Shown: positions 36,344 through 44,500 of the stretch, in pieces
Position numbering within the stretch: the first letter of the stretch is position 1
How the letters are laid out: each line of letters opens with the position of its first letter
DNA from: Sphingobacterium spiritivorum ATCC 33861
Lineage (GTDB): Bacteria > Bacteroidota > Bacteroidia > Sphingobacteriales > Sphingobacteriaceae
Length of the DNA stretch: 64,000 nt
Assembly (NCBI RefSeq): GCF_000143765.1
Contig: NZ_GL379772.1
Coordinates: forward strand, 248,001-312,000
Direction: 5' to 3'
Notes under the pieces: generated by a model
The model's input: only the letters and a program-made list of their open reading frames with translations
Told to the model about the DNA's origin: nothing
Databases searched by the model: none
Made by a program: the position numbers and the translations under genes

Positions 36344-37213
36344 ATGAATAATTATATTTTACTCTTACTTACTCTAATCTTTTCATTAAAAAGTAATGCT
36401 CAGGAGCCTGCTGCATATGCATTAGCCAGCGAGTATAATTTCTGGAATCTCGAGCAAGGAGCTACAGCATATGTAATAGCAGATCAGGCATACATACGCT
36501 CCTATCCGAATACCACAGCCAAACTGATAGATTCGGTGACTATGGGAACAGCTGTAAAAATCCTGAGCCCTGGTTATAATGGCAATAAAATAAAAGGTTT
36601 TTATGCTCCCTGGCATGAAGTTTCCTATCAAAAGAATAACGAAACAAAGAAAGGATTTATCTGGCTGGGATTACTCGCATTGGGACAGGAGGTAGATAAT
36701 GAAGGTAATCGGTATATCTTTGGTTTTGAAAGATTCGTTCCCGAACGCAATGAAACTCCTGCGTATTATAGCTGCGATGTCAAGTTATTGGATAAAACAG
36801 GACAACTGATCAGTAAATATAATTTTCACTATGATTACCTTGATCAAGGCTATTTTCAAAGCAAACTTTTACCTAATATGGGATTGGAGGGATTGAAAAA
36901 CATTTTAAGACTTCAATTTGCCGGTGAGGCTTGTGGTATTCCGACTGAGTATTATTATGTAGGCTGGAACGGGAGTAACTTTGTTGATATGCCAAATCGT
37001 TATACAGTAAGTGACGGAGGAATATTCTACCATGAAGAGAAAATACTCTTTCCTTCAGAACATAAAAAAGCCCCGAATCTGGTATACAAACTAATTGAAG
37101 AGGGTGAGGGGTACGAATCAGAGGAAGAAGATTCTAAAATGACAATTACAAAAAAACAGGAAACCTATATCTGGAACGGAAAAACATTCTCTCAGTTACT
37201 GGAAATGAAATAA
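36344..37213 (+). CDS. Exported protein with a bacterial SH3-like domain
   Basis: A 289-residue protein with a signal peptide (ending SNAQ). Residues about 40-110 (ATAYVIADQAYIRSYPNTTAK, then KGFIWLG) look like a bacterial SH3 domain. The rest is beta-rich with an acidic Glu-rich patch near residue 255 and is not recognised. SH3b domains often bind cell-wall peptides; a periplasmic or surface role is inferred only. It is a single-gene unit followed by a strong terminator. Confidence 0.65.
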   Translation: MNNYILLLLTLIFSLKSNAQEPAAYALASEYNFWNLEQGATAYVIADQAYIRSYPNTTAKLIDSVTMGTAVKILSPGYNGNKIKGFYAPWHEVSYQKNNETKKGFIWLGLLALGQEVDNEGNRYIFGFERFVPERNETPAYYSCDVKLLDKTGQLISKYNFHYDYLDQGYFQSKLLPNMGLEGLKNILRLQFAGEACGIPTEYYYVGWNGSNFVDMPNRYTVSDGGIFYHEEKILFPSEHKKAPNLVYKLIEEGEGYESEEEDSKMTITKKQETYIWNGKTFSQLLEMK

Positions 37214-37245
37214 ATCAACCTTGTTGACAACACAGATCTTATACA

Positions 37246-37286
37246 TCAAATGGCCCCGTCAGGATCTTGCTGACGGGGCCATTTGA
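37246..37286. terminator. Long perfect terminator hairpin
   Basis: TCAAATGGCCCCGTCAG (37246-37262) pairs over all 17 bases with CTGACGGGGCCATTTGA (37270-37286) around the loop GATCTTG. It separates two convergent genes. The stem is strong, though the T run is short. Confidence 0.85.
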
Positions 37287-37304
37287 TTTAGCAAAGAGTA
37301 ACTG

Positions 37305-37745
37305 TCACATCAGCAGCAATACATGTCCCAGCACCAGCACTAAACATAAAGGAATATAAATCCACTTGTCCCTGACCGCAAAAGTAGTACGTGTAAACCG
37401 CTTGGTCATCCCTATATATCTAAAATCCCCGATTGCTCGTAGTAAAAAGAGGCCTCCGACTCCGATAATGGCATAACGTAATATAGATTGTTCGATATCT
37501 ACACGAAGAAGACCGATATACATCAGATTGATCGCAGCAAACAAAAAAAGCCCCAAAGCGACGACTAAAGTACCTCCCTTTCTGGGTATAAATGTTCGTC
37601 TCCCATTACTATCTGTTGGTATCGTACCCGCTATCCCCCACTCTCCACCCACAACCCAGTATACATGCAGAACAGCAAGAAAAACAAAAATAAATGCATT
37701 TACATATGCAGGTATAATGTCAAATGTTATCATGGAAATACACAT
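37305..37745 (-). CDS. DUF3995 membrane protein
   Basis: A 146-residue protein with four hydrophobic helices. The segment FVFLAVLHVYWVVGGEWG and the later IPRKGGTLVVALGLFLFA match the DUF3995 family, of unknown function. The internal ATG at 37733 (MITFDIIPAY) is a possible start, since it places the first helix closer to the N-terminus. It is monocistronic between a terminator and the DNA-repair pair. Confidence 0.78.
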   Translation of the reverse strand: MCISMITFDIIPAYVNAFIFVFLAVLHVYWVVGGEWGIAGTIPTDSNGRRTFIPRKGGTLVVALGLFLFAAINLMYIGLLRVDIEQSILRYAIIGVGGLFLLRAIGDFRYIGMTKRFTRTTFAVRDKWIYIPLCLVLVLGHVLLLM

Positions 37746-37862
37746 TAAAATATAATATAGTTACTGCTTAATAGATTTCAAACGCTTTTTAAAATAACTT
37801 TGGGTAATGAAATTATTCAACATACATAAGAAAACAAGGATATACTGAATATCCTGAATTCG

Positions 37863-38630
37863 TCACCCCAAAGCTACCGATTTTTCATTAAGATATTTCC
37901 AATATCGCCTGGGAACATGTTGTATATGTAATTTCATATTCTTACGCGCCTTAATATTTACACTCTGAAAATATCGCTTCCACAAATCGTCATATAAAAC
38001 TTCACTCTCATGAGCCTTATTTATTACATGCTGATCTGAAGGGATGAGATCAAACTGAACTTCCGTCACCTCTGACTTGTCATAGTAAATTCCATAATTT
38101 CGCTTTACATCATAGATGAGCCACAACTGATCTGCATATCTGTTTTTGAAATGAGAACTGATCAGCGGTAAAATATTGAAATCAGGTTCTATTTTGGCCA
38201 TATACAATCCATCCTCCATCTGTCTGAACCTTACAAAGGCTTTAAACCGATGACGTTCACGGGATACAGACTTGATAATTTGCTTGAGCTTCAACACATC
38301 TTCATGTCCGTAATTAGCAGATACCTTAACCTTTGATCCCAGGTAATATTGAACCAGGCGCAGAATCAGTAATTCTATATCATTCTGTTCTGAAAGATAA
38401 GCGCAGTAAAGCTCCTGCACAACACTTTTACCTGCTTTGAGCGCAATTCCTTTGAGTACCCGCTCAGCCTTATTCCCATCTGTATACACTATATGTGTCT
38501 CACCAAATAAATGTTGCTGGCTTATTTCATTGCTTTTACAGATGGCGTGAACTTCCATATTAAATTCGTATACCTCAAAGATTAATGACATTAATCCAGG
38601 CCAGCTTCCATCATACTGTACGATTATCAT
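37863..38630 (-). CDS. TIGR03915/DUF4130-type putative DNA repair protein
   Basis: A protein of about 255 residues of the DUF4130 family (TIGR03915), which is found next to a radical-SAM DNA-repair candidate and is elsewhere fused to a UdgX-type uracil-DNA glycosylase. It begins MIIVQYDGSWPGLMSLIFEVYE. The frame also opens upstream at 38672, but I prefer the ATG at 38630, 4 nt after the radical-SAM stop. Later conserved-looking pieces are FKAFVRFRQMEDGLYMA, ISSHFKNRYADQLWLIYD and the C-terminal RRYWKYLNEK. The biochemical activity is not established; the DNA-repair role comes from family context. Confidence 0.85.
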   Translation of the reverse strand: MIIVQYDGSWPGLMSLIFEVYEFNMEVHAICKSNEISQQHLFGETHIVYTDGNKAERVLKGIALKAGKSVVQELYCAYLSEQNDIELLILRLVQYYLGSKVKVSANYGHEDVLKLKQIIKSVSRERHRFKAFVRFRQMEDGLYMAKIEPDFNILPLISSHFKNRYADQLWLIYDVKRNYGIYYDKSEVTEVQFDLIPSDQHVINKAHESEVLYDDLWKRYFQSVNIKARKNMKLHIQHVPRRYWKYLNEKSVALG

Positions 38631-38634
38631 ATTT

Positions 38635-39888
38635 TTAAAATAAAGACAACTGTTGATTGAACATTTTTTCATATTTGGATTTACCGGAGGTCAGAATATA
38701 GTGTTTGATCACCTCTGCCGGTTTGTCCGAACGAATGGGTACAAATCCCTGACAGCTTATAAAATATTTAACTTTATTAACGGATACTCCTATTTTCTGT
38801 AAGTTTTCCAGGCGTAAGGCCCCAAATCTTCTTGCAGCTACGATTTTCTTTGCGGATGTCACACCTATACCCGGCACGCGCATAATCATCTCATACGATG
38901 CACGGTTAATATCCACAGGAAACTGCTCCATATGCCGCAATGCCCATCCAAGCTTGGGATCTATATCCAGATCCAGATGAGGATGTGTTTCATTGAGGAT
39001 ATCTTCACGCTTGAATCCGTAAAATCTCAACAGCCAGTCTGTCTGATACAGTCTGTTTTCCCGCATTATCGGAACTTCTGAGCCAAGCCCCGGAAGCCTT
39101 TTATCATTGGAAACAGGCACATAACCTGAATAATAAACACGCTTCAGGTTATATTGCTGATAGTAATGATCCGCAGTCTTCATAATATGCAGGTCAGATT
39201 CTCCGGATGCACCAATAATCATCTGCGTACTCTGTCCGGCAGGAACAAATTTGGGTGCAGCACGGATGATTTTCTTTTCTTCTTTGGTACGGATGATTTC
39301 GTTTTTGAGATAGCCCATTGGCTTATCCATATCTGCTCTGTTCTTTTCAGGAGCCAGAAGTTTGAGCCCCTGTTCTGTGGGTATTTCCAGATTGACACTC
39401 AGACGATCTGCATATAAGCCTGCTTCAAACATCAGTTCATCTGAAGCTCCGGGAATTGTTTTAAGATGGATATACCCATTGAAATTGTGTTCCTGCCTTA
39501 GCTTTTTTGCAATTTTTGTAAGTCGTTCCATTGTATAATCAGCATTCTTGAAAATACCGGAACTCAGGAAAAGTCCTTCTATATAATTACGTCTGTAGAA
39601 ATTGATGGTCAGATCCACAACTTCCTGTACCGTAAAAGCTGCTCTTTCGATATCGTTGCTGCTTCGGGAAACACAATACGCACAATCAAAAATACAATGA
39701 TTGGTCAGCAATATCTTCAGCAAAGAGACACATCTTCCATCTTCGGTATAGGTATGACAAATACCAGCTCCGGTATCGCCTAATCCTTTTTTTGTATTTT
39801 TACGATTACTTCCACTGGAGCTGCAACTTACATCATACTTGGCAGCATCGGCCAGTATTTCCAGTTTTTGTTTTATCCGATCTGACAT
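38635..39888 (-). CDS. Radical-SAM putative DNA modification/repair protein (TIGR03916)
   Basis: A 417-residue radical-SAM enzyme with the [4Fe-4S] motif CX3CX2C (Cys65, Cys69, Cys72 in HCIFDCAYC). The TIM-barrel core is followed by a C-terminal helix-hairpin-helix DNA-binding region (about 322-375, RASYEMIMRVPGIGVTSAKK). A radical-SAM core with HhH and a DUF4130 partner matches the putative DNA modification/repair family, whose reaction is unknown. Upstream of its start (39888) lie two tandem palindromic sites at 39891-39926. It is the first gene of a two-gene operon. Confidence 0.9.
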   Translation of the reverse strand: MSDRIKQKLEILADAAKYDVSCSSSGSNRKNTKKGLGDTGAGICHTYTEDGRCVSLLKILLTNHCIFDCAYCVSRSSNDIERAAFTVQEVVDLTINFYRRNYIEGLFLSSGIFKNADYTMERLTKIAKKLRQEHNFNGYIHLKTIPGASDELMFEAGLYADRLSVNLEIPTEQGLKLLAPEKNRADMDKPMGYLKNEIIRTKEEKKIIRAAPKFVPAGQSTQMIIGASGESDLHIMKTADHYYQQYNLKRVYYSGYVPVSNDKRLPGLGSEVPIMRENRLYQTDWLLRFYGFKREDILNETHPHLDLDIDPKLGWALRHMEQFPVDINRASYEMIMRVPGIGVTSAKKIVAARRFGALRLENLQKIGVSVNKVKYFISCQGFVPIRSDKPAEVIKHYILTSGKSKYEKMFNQQLSLF

Positions 39889-39890
39889 AA

Positions 39891-39926
39891 ACTAATTATA
39901 TTAGCAATATTACTAATTATATTAGC
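39891..39926. promoter_or_regulatory. Tandem operator-like repeats before the radical-SAM gene
   Basis: ACTAATTATATTAGC occurs at 39891-39905 and 39912-39926, exactly 21 bp (two helical turns) apart. Each copy is itself palindromic (CTAAT...ATTAG). The first begins 2 nt before the start codon at 39888. This fits a repressor binding cooperatively on one DNA face. Confidence 0.6.
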
Positions 39927-40002
39927 TATATCAAAACATTTTAATTATCAATTTTCCACATTCCTGTTATCTTCATTTTTTGTTTACCTTCGGTTTCACT
40001 GT

Positions 40003-40036
40003 TGACATAGTATTGTCACAAGTATCTTTACATTTG
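40003..40036 (+). promoter_or_regulatory. Promoter region of the DUF1905 gene, with palindrome
   Basis: TACATTTG (40029-40036) fits TAnnTTTG and ends 4 nt before the ATG at 40041, so the gene may be leaderless. Upstream, TGACATAGTATTGTCA (40003-40018) has inverted TGACA/TGTCA ends and could be an operator. Confidence 0.4.
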
Positions 40037-40040
40037 CATA

Positions 40041-40541
40041 ATGACCAAAAATCAACAGACAAGCAAAAGAGGTTCTGATCTTCTTGTTGACAAAGTATAT
40101 ACTATAGAAAAATTTGAAGGAAAAGGTGGCTGGTATTATGTACGTCTTCCGGAAATAGCGCAGGACCGAAATGCTAAATTTGGCTGGGTCAGCGTTAGGG
40201 GTACTATTGATCATTATGAGATCAGAAACTACAATCTTCAGGCCATGGGAAACGGTATACTGTTTTTACCCGTTAAAGCTGATATTAGAAAAAAGATAAA
40301 CAAAAAAGATGGAGATCAGGTACATATCCGACTCTTTCGGGATAGTTCGGGATTAGAAATTCCGGAAGAACTTAAAGACTGTCTTATGGATGAACCTGAT
40401 CTATACAAATGCTTTATGGATCTTCCCGAAAAAGAGAGAAAATCCATTATTACCAGAATCTGTTCTGCTAAAAAAGAAGCAGAAAAAATAGATCGTATTG
40501 CTAAGACCTTACAGGATCTGAGCAGAATACAGAAATCTTAA
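40041..40541 (+). CDS. DUF1905 / YdeI-like protein
   Basis: A 166-residue soluble protein with a DUF1905 beta-barrel domain (about 15-95; GGWYYVRLPEIAQDRNAKFG and GNGILFLPVKADIRKKI). A helical YdeI/OmpD-associated-like tail follows (about 110-160; LPEKERKSIITRICSAKK). Family members have no firm biochemical role. It is transcribed divergently from the radical-SAM operon with a possibly leaderless promoter. It ends 25 nt before the converging flavodoxin-RidA gene. Confidence 0.8.
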   Translation: MTKNQQTSKRGSDLLVDKVYTIEKFEGKGGWYYVRLPEIAQDRNAKFGWVSVRGTIDHYEIRNYNLQAMGNGILFLPVKADIRKKINKKDGDQVHIRLFRDSSGLEIPEELKDCLMDEPDLYKCFMDLPEKERKSIITRICSAKKEAEKIDRIAKTLQDLSRIQKS

Positions 40542-40565
40542 CTTTTTAAACCGGGTAACAGGAAT

Positions 40566-41708
40566 TTACTCAACTTCAAATATCGCCTGTATTTCCACAG
40601 CAGAATTGACCGGCAAAGACGACGCCCCCAAGGTACCTCTCGCATGTTTTCCTCTTTCTCCAAATACTTTGACTGTAAGATCTGAAGCTATATTCATCAG
40701 ATCCGCATGCTTGCTGTATCCCTCTTTTGTATTAAAAATACCAGTTAATTGCACACAACGGACTACTTTTTTCAGATCACCATCAACAGCCTTATTCAAT
40801 ACGGCCAATACATTTAGCATGGTCACTTCTGTGGCCTGCCTGGCCTGATTTTCATCTATATCTGCACCTATTTTGCCCGGATGTACTATCTTTCCATCCT
40901 GTAAAGCAACCTGATTAATAAATATCAGATTGCCCGATCTTACAAAAGGCTGATAATTGCCCGCCGGAGCAGGTACCTCAGGCAGGATAATACCCAGATC
41001 TTTCAACATATTTTTATGGTCAGCTTTAGCTACCGGCAATGTTTTTTCTGCCTTCACAAATGTTCCTTTCATTGCAGATGCGACCTTTGCAATAGCCTCT
41101 CCCTGCAACTGCGCCAGATAACGTTCACTTTCACTGGGTCTTGCCACATTCTTCAGAGAAGCCAGACTGGTCGTACCCAGCACCGTATTTCCCTGAGGAG
41201 TAGTTTTATCGATATGTTCATAACCCCGGATACCGCTGGGTACAATAATCATCCCATGTACGGCCAGACTATTCCAGAACCCCTGAATAGCAAGCTCTCT
41301 CCCGGCTCCGCTTCCTGCAGACATAAAAACAGTCGCAGGAATACCTTCGAGGGCATGACGTTGCCAGATGTCTACCGTCTTTGACAGAAATGCACTCATA
41401 CCCGTACTGATATTACCAAAATAAACCGGCGAGCCGAAGGCAATACCATCATAAGCAGACAGTTCATCTGCAGATGCTACCGGAATATCCTTTAATAACG
41501 GGTGAGCAGAAACAGCTGTCTGTTTGATTACGGCAATCGCCTGACCGTTTTTTTCTATACCTTTAGCGACTTCTTTAGCTAATTCATACGTCCCTCCGCT
41601 ATCAGAGTAGAATAATACCAAAACTTTCGTCCTGTCCTGTTGTGCTTCTATACCATTAGTCATAATCATAACCCATATCATTAAGAAAACCACTCTTGCT
41701 ATTCTCAT
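40566..41708 (-). CDS. Exported flavodoxin (WrbA-like) - RidA fusion protein
   Basis: A 380-residue protein joining two families that are normally separate. After a signal peptide (ending NGIEAQQ), residues about 27-205 form a flavodoxin/WrbA-like FMN domain (LVLFYSDSGGTYELAKEV for the phosphate loop; GSPVYFGNISTGMSAFL). Residues about 240-380 form a RidA/YjgF domain ending in the typical RGTLGASSLPVNSAVEIQAIF with its active-site Arg. RidA hydrolyses reactive enamines or imines, and WrbA reduces quinones. Both on one exported chain suggests periplasmic detoxification, which is an inference. It diverges from an AraC regulator that may control it. Confidence 0.85.
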   Translation of the reverse strand: MRIARVVFLMIWVMIMTNGIEAQQDRTKVLVLFYSDSGGTYELAKEVAKGIEKNGQAIAVIKQTAVSAHPLLKDIPVASADELSAYDGIAFGSPVYFGNISTGMSAFLSKTVDIWQRHALEGIPATVFMSAGSGAGRELAIQGFWNSLAVHGMIIVPSGIRGYEHIDKTTPQGNTVLGTTSLASLKNVARPSESERYLAQLQGEAIAKVASAMKGTFVKAEKTLPVAKADHKNMLKDLGIILPEVPAPAGNYQPFVRSGNLIFINQVALQDGKIVHPGKIGADIDENQARQATEVTMLNVLAVLNKAVDGDLKKVVRCVQLTGIFNTKEGYSKHADLMNIASDLTVKVFGERGKHARGTLGASSLPVNSAVEIQAIFEVE

Positions 41709-41756
41709 ATTAATACAATTTGTTCTTTAATCTGTTTGTAAAATAAAAATATGATG

Positions 41757-41788
41757 CAAAGATAAAGCAGACGTTTTTATTAATTTTG
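41757..41788. promoter_or_regulatory. Divergent promoter pair
   Basis: On the minus strand TATCTTTG (plus CAAAGATA, 41757-41764) reads toward the flavodoxin-RidA gene. On the plus strand TAATTTTG (41781-41788) reads toward the AraC gene, 11 nt before its ATG. Both match TAnnTTTG, and only 16 nt separate them. Confidence 0.5.
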
Positions 41789-41799
41789 CCAAAAAAGAT

Positions 41800-42597
41800 A
41801 TGCAAAACGACATGAAATGTGGCTTATTGGAGCAAAAGCAGGGCGAATTGTCTGACACAATCAGCAAGCATGCATATGTCTGGTATGAAAAAGATTGGAA
41901 ACATGATGATTATGAGCATATTCACAGCCGTGCCCAATTGCTTTATGTTGAAGAGGGATACCAATATGTTCATCTGGAACAGAAAATCTATCTGTTACCA
42001 CAGAATCACGTAATGTGGATTCCTTCTTCTATCAGTCATCGCACCACATCTGCAGCACAGACAGTCAATTTAATGACAATATTGTTCCATGAAAAGCAGA
42101 CCGAAGCGTTTTACAAAGATATTCATGTATTTGCAGCCCCAGCTATTCTGAAGGAAATGCTTTTGTATGCACAAAAGTGGAGTCAGCAAATGGCTCCCGA
42201 CCAGGAGGAAGAAGCTTTCTTAAATGCATTGCTCATTAGTCTCCCTTACTTTTGCCAAGAAGCTGATAGTCTTCAGATTCCCATACCTTCAGACACACGT
42301 TTACTGCCCGTATGTGCGTATATCAATATGCACTTCCATGAACAGGTACAGATTCAGCAATTGAGCGAGATCGCTCATCTGTCCGTACGTACTTTAGAAA
42401 GAATTTTTAAACAGGAAACAGGGATTACCGTACAGAAATACATTCAGCTGATACGGGTCATTAAAAGTATAGAATGGAGTGATTCCGGAAAATATACACT
42501 CAAGCAGATCGCACATATGGTGGGCTACAAAAGTGCCGCAGCCTTTAGTTCAAGCTATCTCGCGATAATGAAAAAAAGGCCGGGTACTAAAAAGTAA
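41800..42597 (+). CDS. AraC-family transcriptional regulator
   Basis: A 265-residue regulator. An N-terminal cupin-like sensor domain (about 30-110, HIHSRAQLLYVEEGYQYV and HVMWIPSSISHRT) is followed by a C-terminal double helix-turn-helix (about 165-262: QIQQLSEIAHLSVRTLERIF, then LKQIAHMVGYKSAAAFSSSY). It is divergent from the flavodoxin-RidA gene with facing promoters, so that gene is the most likely target. The effector is unknown. The Met at residue 5 is an alternative start. Confidence 0.9.
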   Translation: MQNDMKCGLLEQKQGELSDTISKHAYVWYEKDWKHDDYEHIHSRAQLLYVEEGYQYVHLEQKIYLLPQNHVMWIPSSISHRTTSAAQTVNLMTILFHEKQTEAFYKDIHVFAAPAILKEMLLYAQKWSQQMAPDQEEEAFLNALLISLPYFCQEADSLQIPIPSDTRLLPVCAYINMHFHEQVQIQQLSEIAHLSVRTLERIFKQETGITVQKYIQLIRVIKSIEWSDSGKYTLKQIAHMVGYKSAAAFSSSYLAIMKKRPGTKK

Positions 42598-42608
42598 CAG
42601 CAACCCGA

Positions 42609-43109
42609 TTACTGGCTAATTGATTTCCGGAAAAAAGTCAGGACTTTTTCTTTATCATATCCTTTTCCGGCTTCCAGGCTTCCGCTGTCATGTACATTCA
42701 ACACCTGACCATTCTTATTCAGTACAATGAAAAAAGGATATCCCAATTTACTGCCTTCAGGAGCATATTTCTGAAATACGGCTTCATTTTTATTCTCCTG
42801 GGAATAATTAAGGTGATAATACAATACATTCTTATCCAGCAATTCTTTGATCTCCGGGGTTTCATGAATGTAGGTATTAAAGCGCAGGCACCAGATACAC
42901 CAGTTACCACCGGCCTGAATGATAATGGTCTTATCCTCTTTTTGTGCTTTTACAACTAAAGCATCTATGTCTTTCCGGGCATCCGCTTCCGGATGATAGG
43001 GTTTCTCATATGTTTCCTTTTCGTTGCCCGACTTAACCTGCCCAAATCCTAACTGCACGCTACAGACCAACATGGCAAACAACAATATCCTGATATTCTT
43101 CATATTCAA
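42609..43109 (-). CDS. Exported thioredoxin-family protein (CIWC)
   Basis: 166 residues with a signal peptide (ending QLGFGQ). A thioredoxin fold with active site NWCIWC (Cys71, Cys74) and the cis-Pro-like LGYPFFIVLNKNG segment makes it a thioredoxin-7/DsbD-gamma-like periplasmic protein. It may reduce or isomerise disulfides in envelope proteins. The start MNMKN has a second Met at residue 3. It converges with the AraC gene (11 nt apart) and is not linked to the uptake locus. Confidence 0.87.
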   Translation of the reverse strand: MNMKNIRILLFAMLVCSVQLGFGQVKSGNEKETYEKPYHPEADARKDIDALVVKAQKEDKTIIIQAGGNWCIWCLRFNTYIHETPEIKELLDKNVLYYHLNYSQENKNEAVFQKYAPEGSKLGYPFFIVLNKNGQVLNVHDSGSLEAGKGYDKEKVLTFFRKSISQ

Positions 43110-43140
43110 AATTAATGACTATCTAAATTTCAATCACGCT

Positions 43141-43659
43141 CTAATTTACCGGCAGCAATTTCTCAAATGCTTTTCGCGCACTTCCTCTAAAATATACTTC
43201 ACCGCAATAACTGTAATCAAGCTTTTCAAAAATACGCAGCATAGCCAGATTGTCATAATTCGTATCGACCTTGATGCTATATACTTTACGGCCAGTGGCA
43301 ATACTTTCGACCTGCTGCATTATAAATGTTGCAGTACCTTTGGTCTTGATATCCTGTGCTACCGCCAGACGGTGAACGACAGCATATTCCTGTTCACTCA
43401 GCCATTTGCCTTCCAATGAGTCATACGCAGGTTCACCGTCAAAAATAACGGCAACGTAACCGACAATACTATTATCCAGCAGTAAAACGTGCCCATATCC
43501 GGATTCAATATCCTGCCGGATCGTATCGGGATTAGGGTATCCATCCTGCCATTGACGGCTTCCGTCCTGCTTTCTCAATTCAATAGCCTGTTGTAAAATG
43601 GCCCAGATTCTATCTGTATCTGCTATTCCGGCCGGACGTAATATTAGGGTATCGCTCAT
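43141..43659 (-). CDS. GNAT-family N-acetyltransferase
   Basis: About 172 residues from the ATG at 43659 (MSDTLILRPAGIADTDRIW). The frame opens further upstream at 43719, but that adds a hydrophobic stretch unusual for GNAT proteins. The acetyl-CoA-binding region is visible at VHRLAVAQDIKTKGTATFIM (motif A), then MLRIFEKLDYSYCGE. Substrate is unknown. It lies 31 nt upstream of the CIWC thioredoxin gene on the same strand, so they may be co-transcribed. Confidence 0.85.
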   Translation of the reverse strand: MSDTLILRPAGIADTDRIWAILQQAIELRKQDGSRQWQDGYPNPDTIRQDIESGYGHVLLLDNSIVGYVAVIFDGEPAYDSLEGKWLSEQEYAVVHRLAVAQDIKTKGTATFIMQQVESIATGRKVYSIKVDTNYDNLAMLRIFEKLDYSYCGEVYFRGSARKAFEKLLPVN

Positions 43660-43806
43660 GCTATATGATATGGTAAATGAAAAATACAATTTTAGCAAAA
43701 GAGAAATGAAATACAGCACATATTTTGCAAAAAAAGTAAATCATAGAAGCAGCTGAAAAACAGAAACTCAGAAAAATATGTTATATTTATATCAAAGTCT
43801 GTTCTT

Positions 43807-44298
43807 ATGAAAAAGCTCATATTCACCGGATTATTACTTACATGCTTAGCTACAGTGTCTGCACAGATCGTAGTCAATCCTGACGGAACACATTCTGTTG
43901 TAAGCGGAAGTCATATTATAAATTCAAACGGAACCGTTTCTGCCATCCATGGCGACCATATCATCAGTTCAGATGGCAGCATTTCTGCAATCCATGGAAA
44001 TCATATTGTAAATTCAAACGGAACAATTTCTGCAATACATGGCAGTCATATTATCAATATGAACAGTGGAACTATTTCAGTAGTACAGGGAGTTTACCCA
44101 CTACATGAGAATGGTTCACTGAATTTGTTGCAGAGTAATTTACTGCTTCCGGAAATATCTCCGTCTAATCAGAAAAAGTACAGTTTCAATCCGTTTAAAA
44201 TGGTTAACTATTCAGATTCACTACGTACCTATGATCCAACTTCTAAGGAAACCAGATCTAAAAAGAGAATCAAACTATCTAAGAAGGACAAAAAATAG
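43807..44298 (+). CDS. Exported protein with 15-residue tandem repeats
   Basis: A 163-residue protein with a signal peptide (ending TVSAQ). Residues 24-98 hold about four and a half copies of a 15-residue repeat, [NS]x[ND]G[TS][VI]SA[IV]HGxHI[IV], as in NSNGTVSAIHGDHII (39-53). The regular G/H/N/S pattern suggests a short beta-solenoid or beta-roll stack. The C-terminal third is basic (TRSKKRIKLSKKDKK). I do not recognise the family. Surface or periplasmic adhesion, or metal binding through the repeated His, are guesses. It is a single gene. Confidence 0.7.
   Translation: MKKLIFTGLLLTCLATVSAQIVVNPDGTHSVVSGSHIINSNGTVSAIHGDHIISSDGSISAIHGNHIVNSNGTISAIHGSHIINMNSGTISVVQGVYPLHENGSLNLLQSNLLLPEISPSNQKKYSFNPFKMVNYSDSLRTYDPTSKETRSKKRIKLSKKDKK
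43876..44055 (+). repeat. 45-bp coding tandem repeat
   Basis: The DNA encoding residues 24-83 of the repeat protein consists of four 45-nt units with visible base-level similarity. Examples are the recurring AATTCAAACGGAAC and TCTGC-ATCCATGG segments, suggesting relatively recent duplication. Confidence 0.7.
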
Positions 44299-44500
44299 AA
44301 TCACAGCATTTTTACAACCGGTAAAGCCATGTATTGTATTCCCGGATCAGGCAATAACAGATAATTTCTGTCTGTTCAAATAAGACACTGTCTTCCAAAG
44401 CAAATGTTGGGTATTTTCTTATTTTTAAGATTTCTTTACCCGAAAATCACGTCATTTTTATATTTTAACCGTTTCAACAGACAGTCAAGCCAGTTTCGTA

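Noticed and set aside
43876..44055. The 45-bp repeats as a CRISPR array
   Set aside because: The repeats lie in frame within a signal-peptide-bearing gene, have no unique spacers, and no cas gene is nearby.
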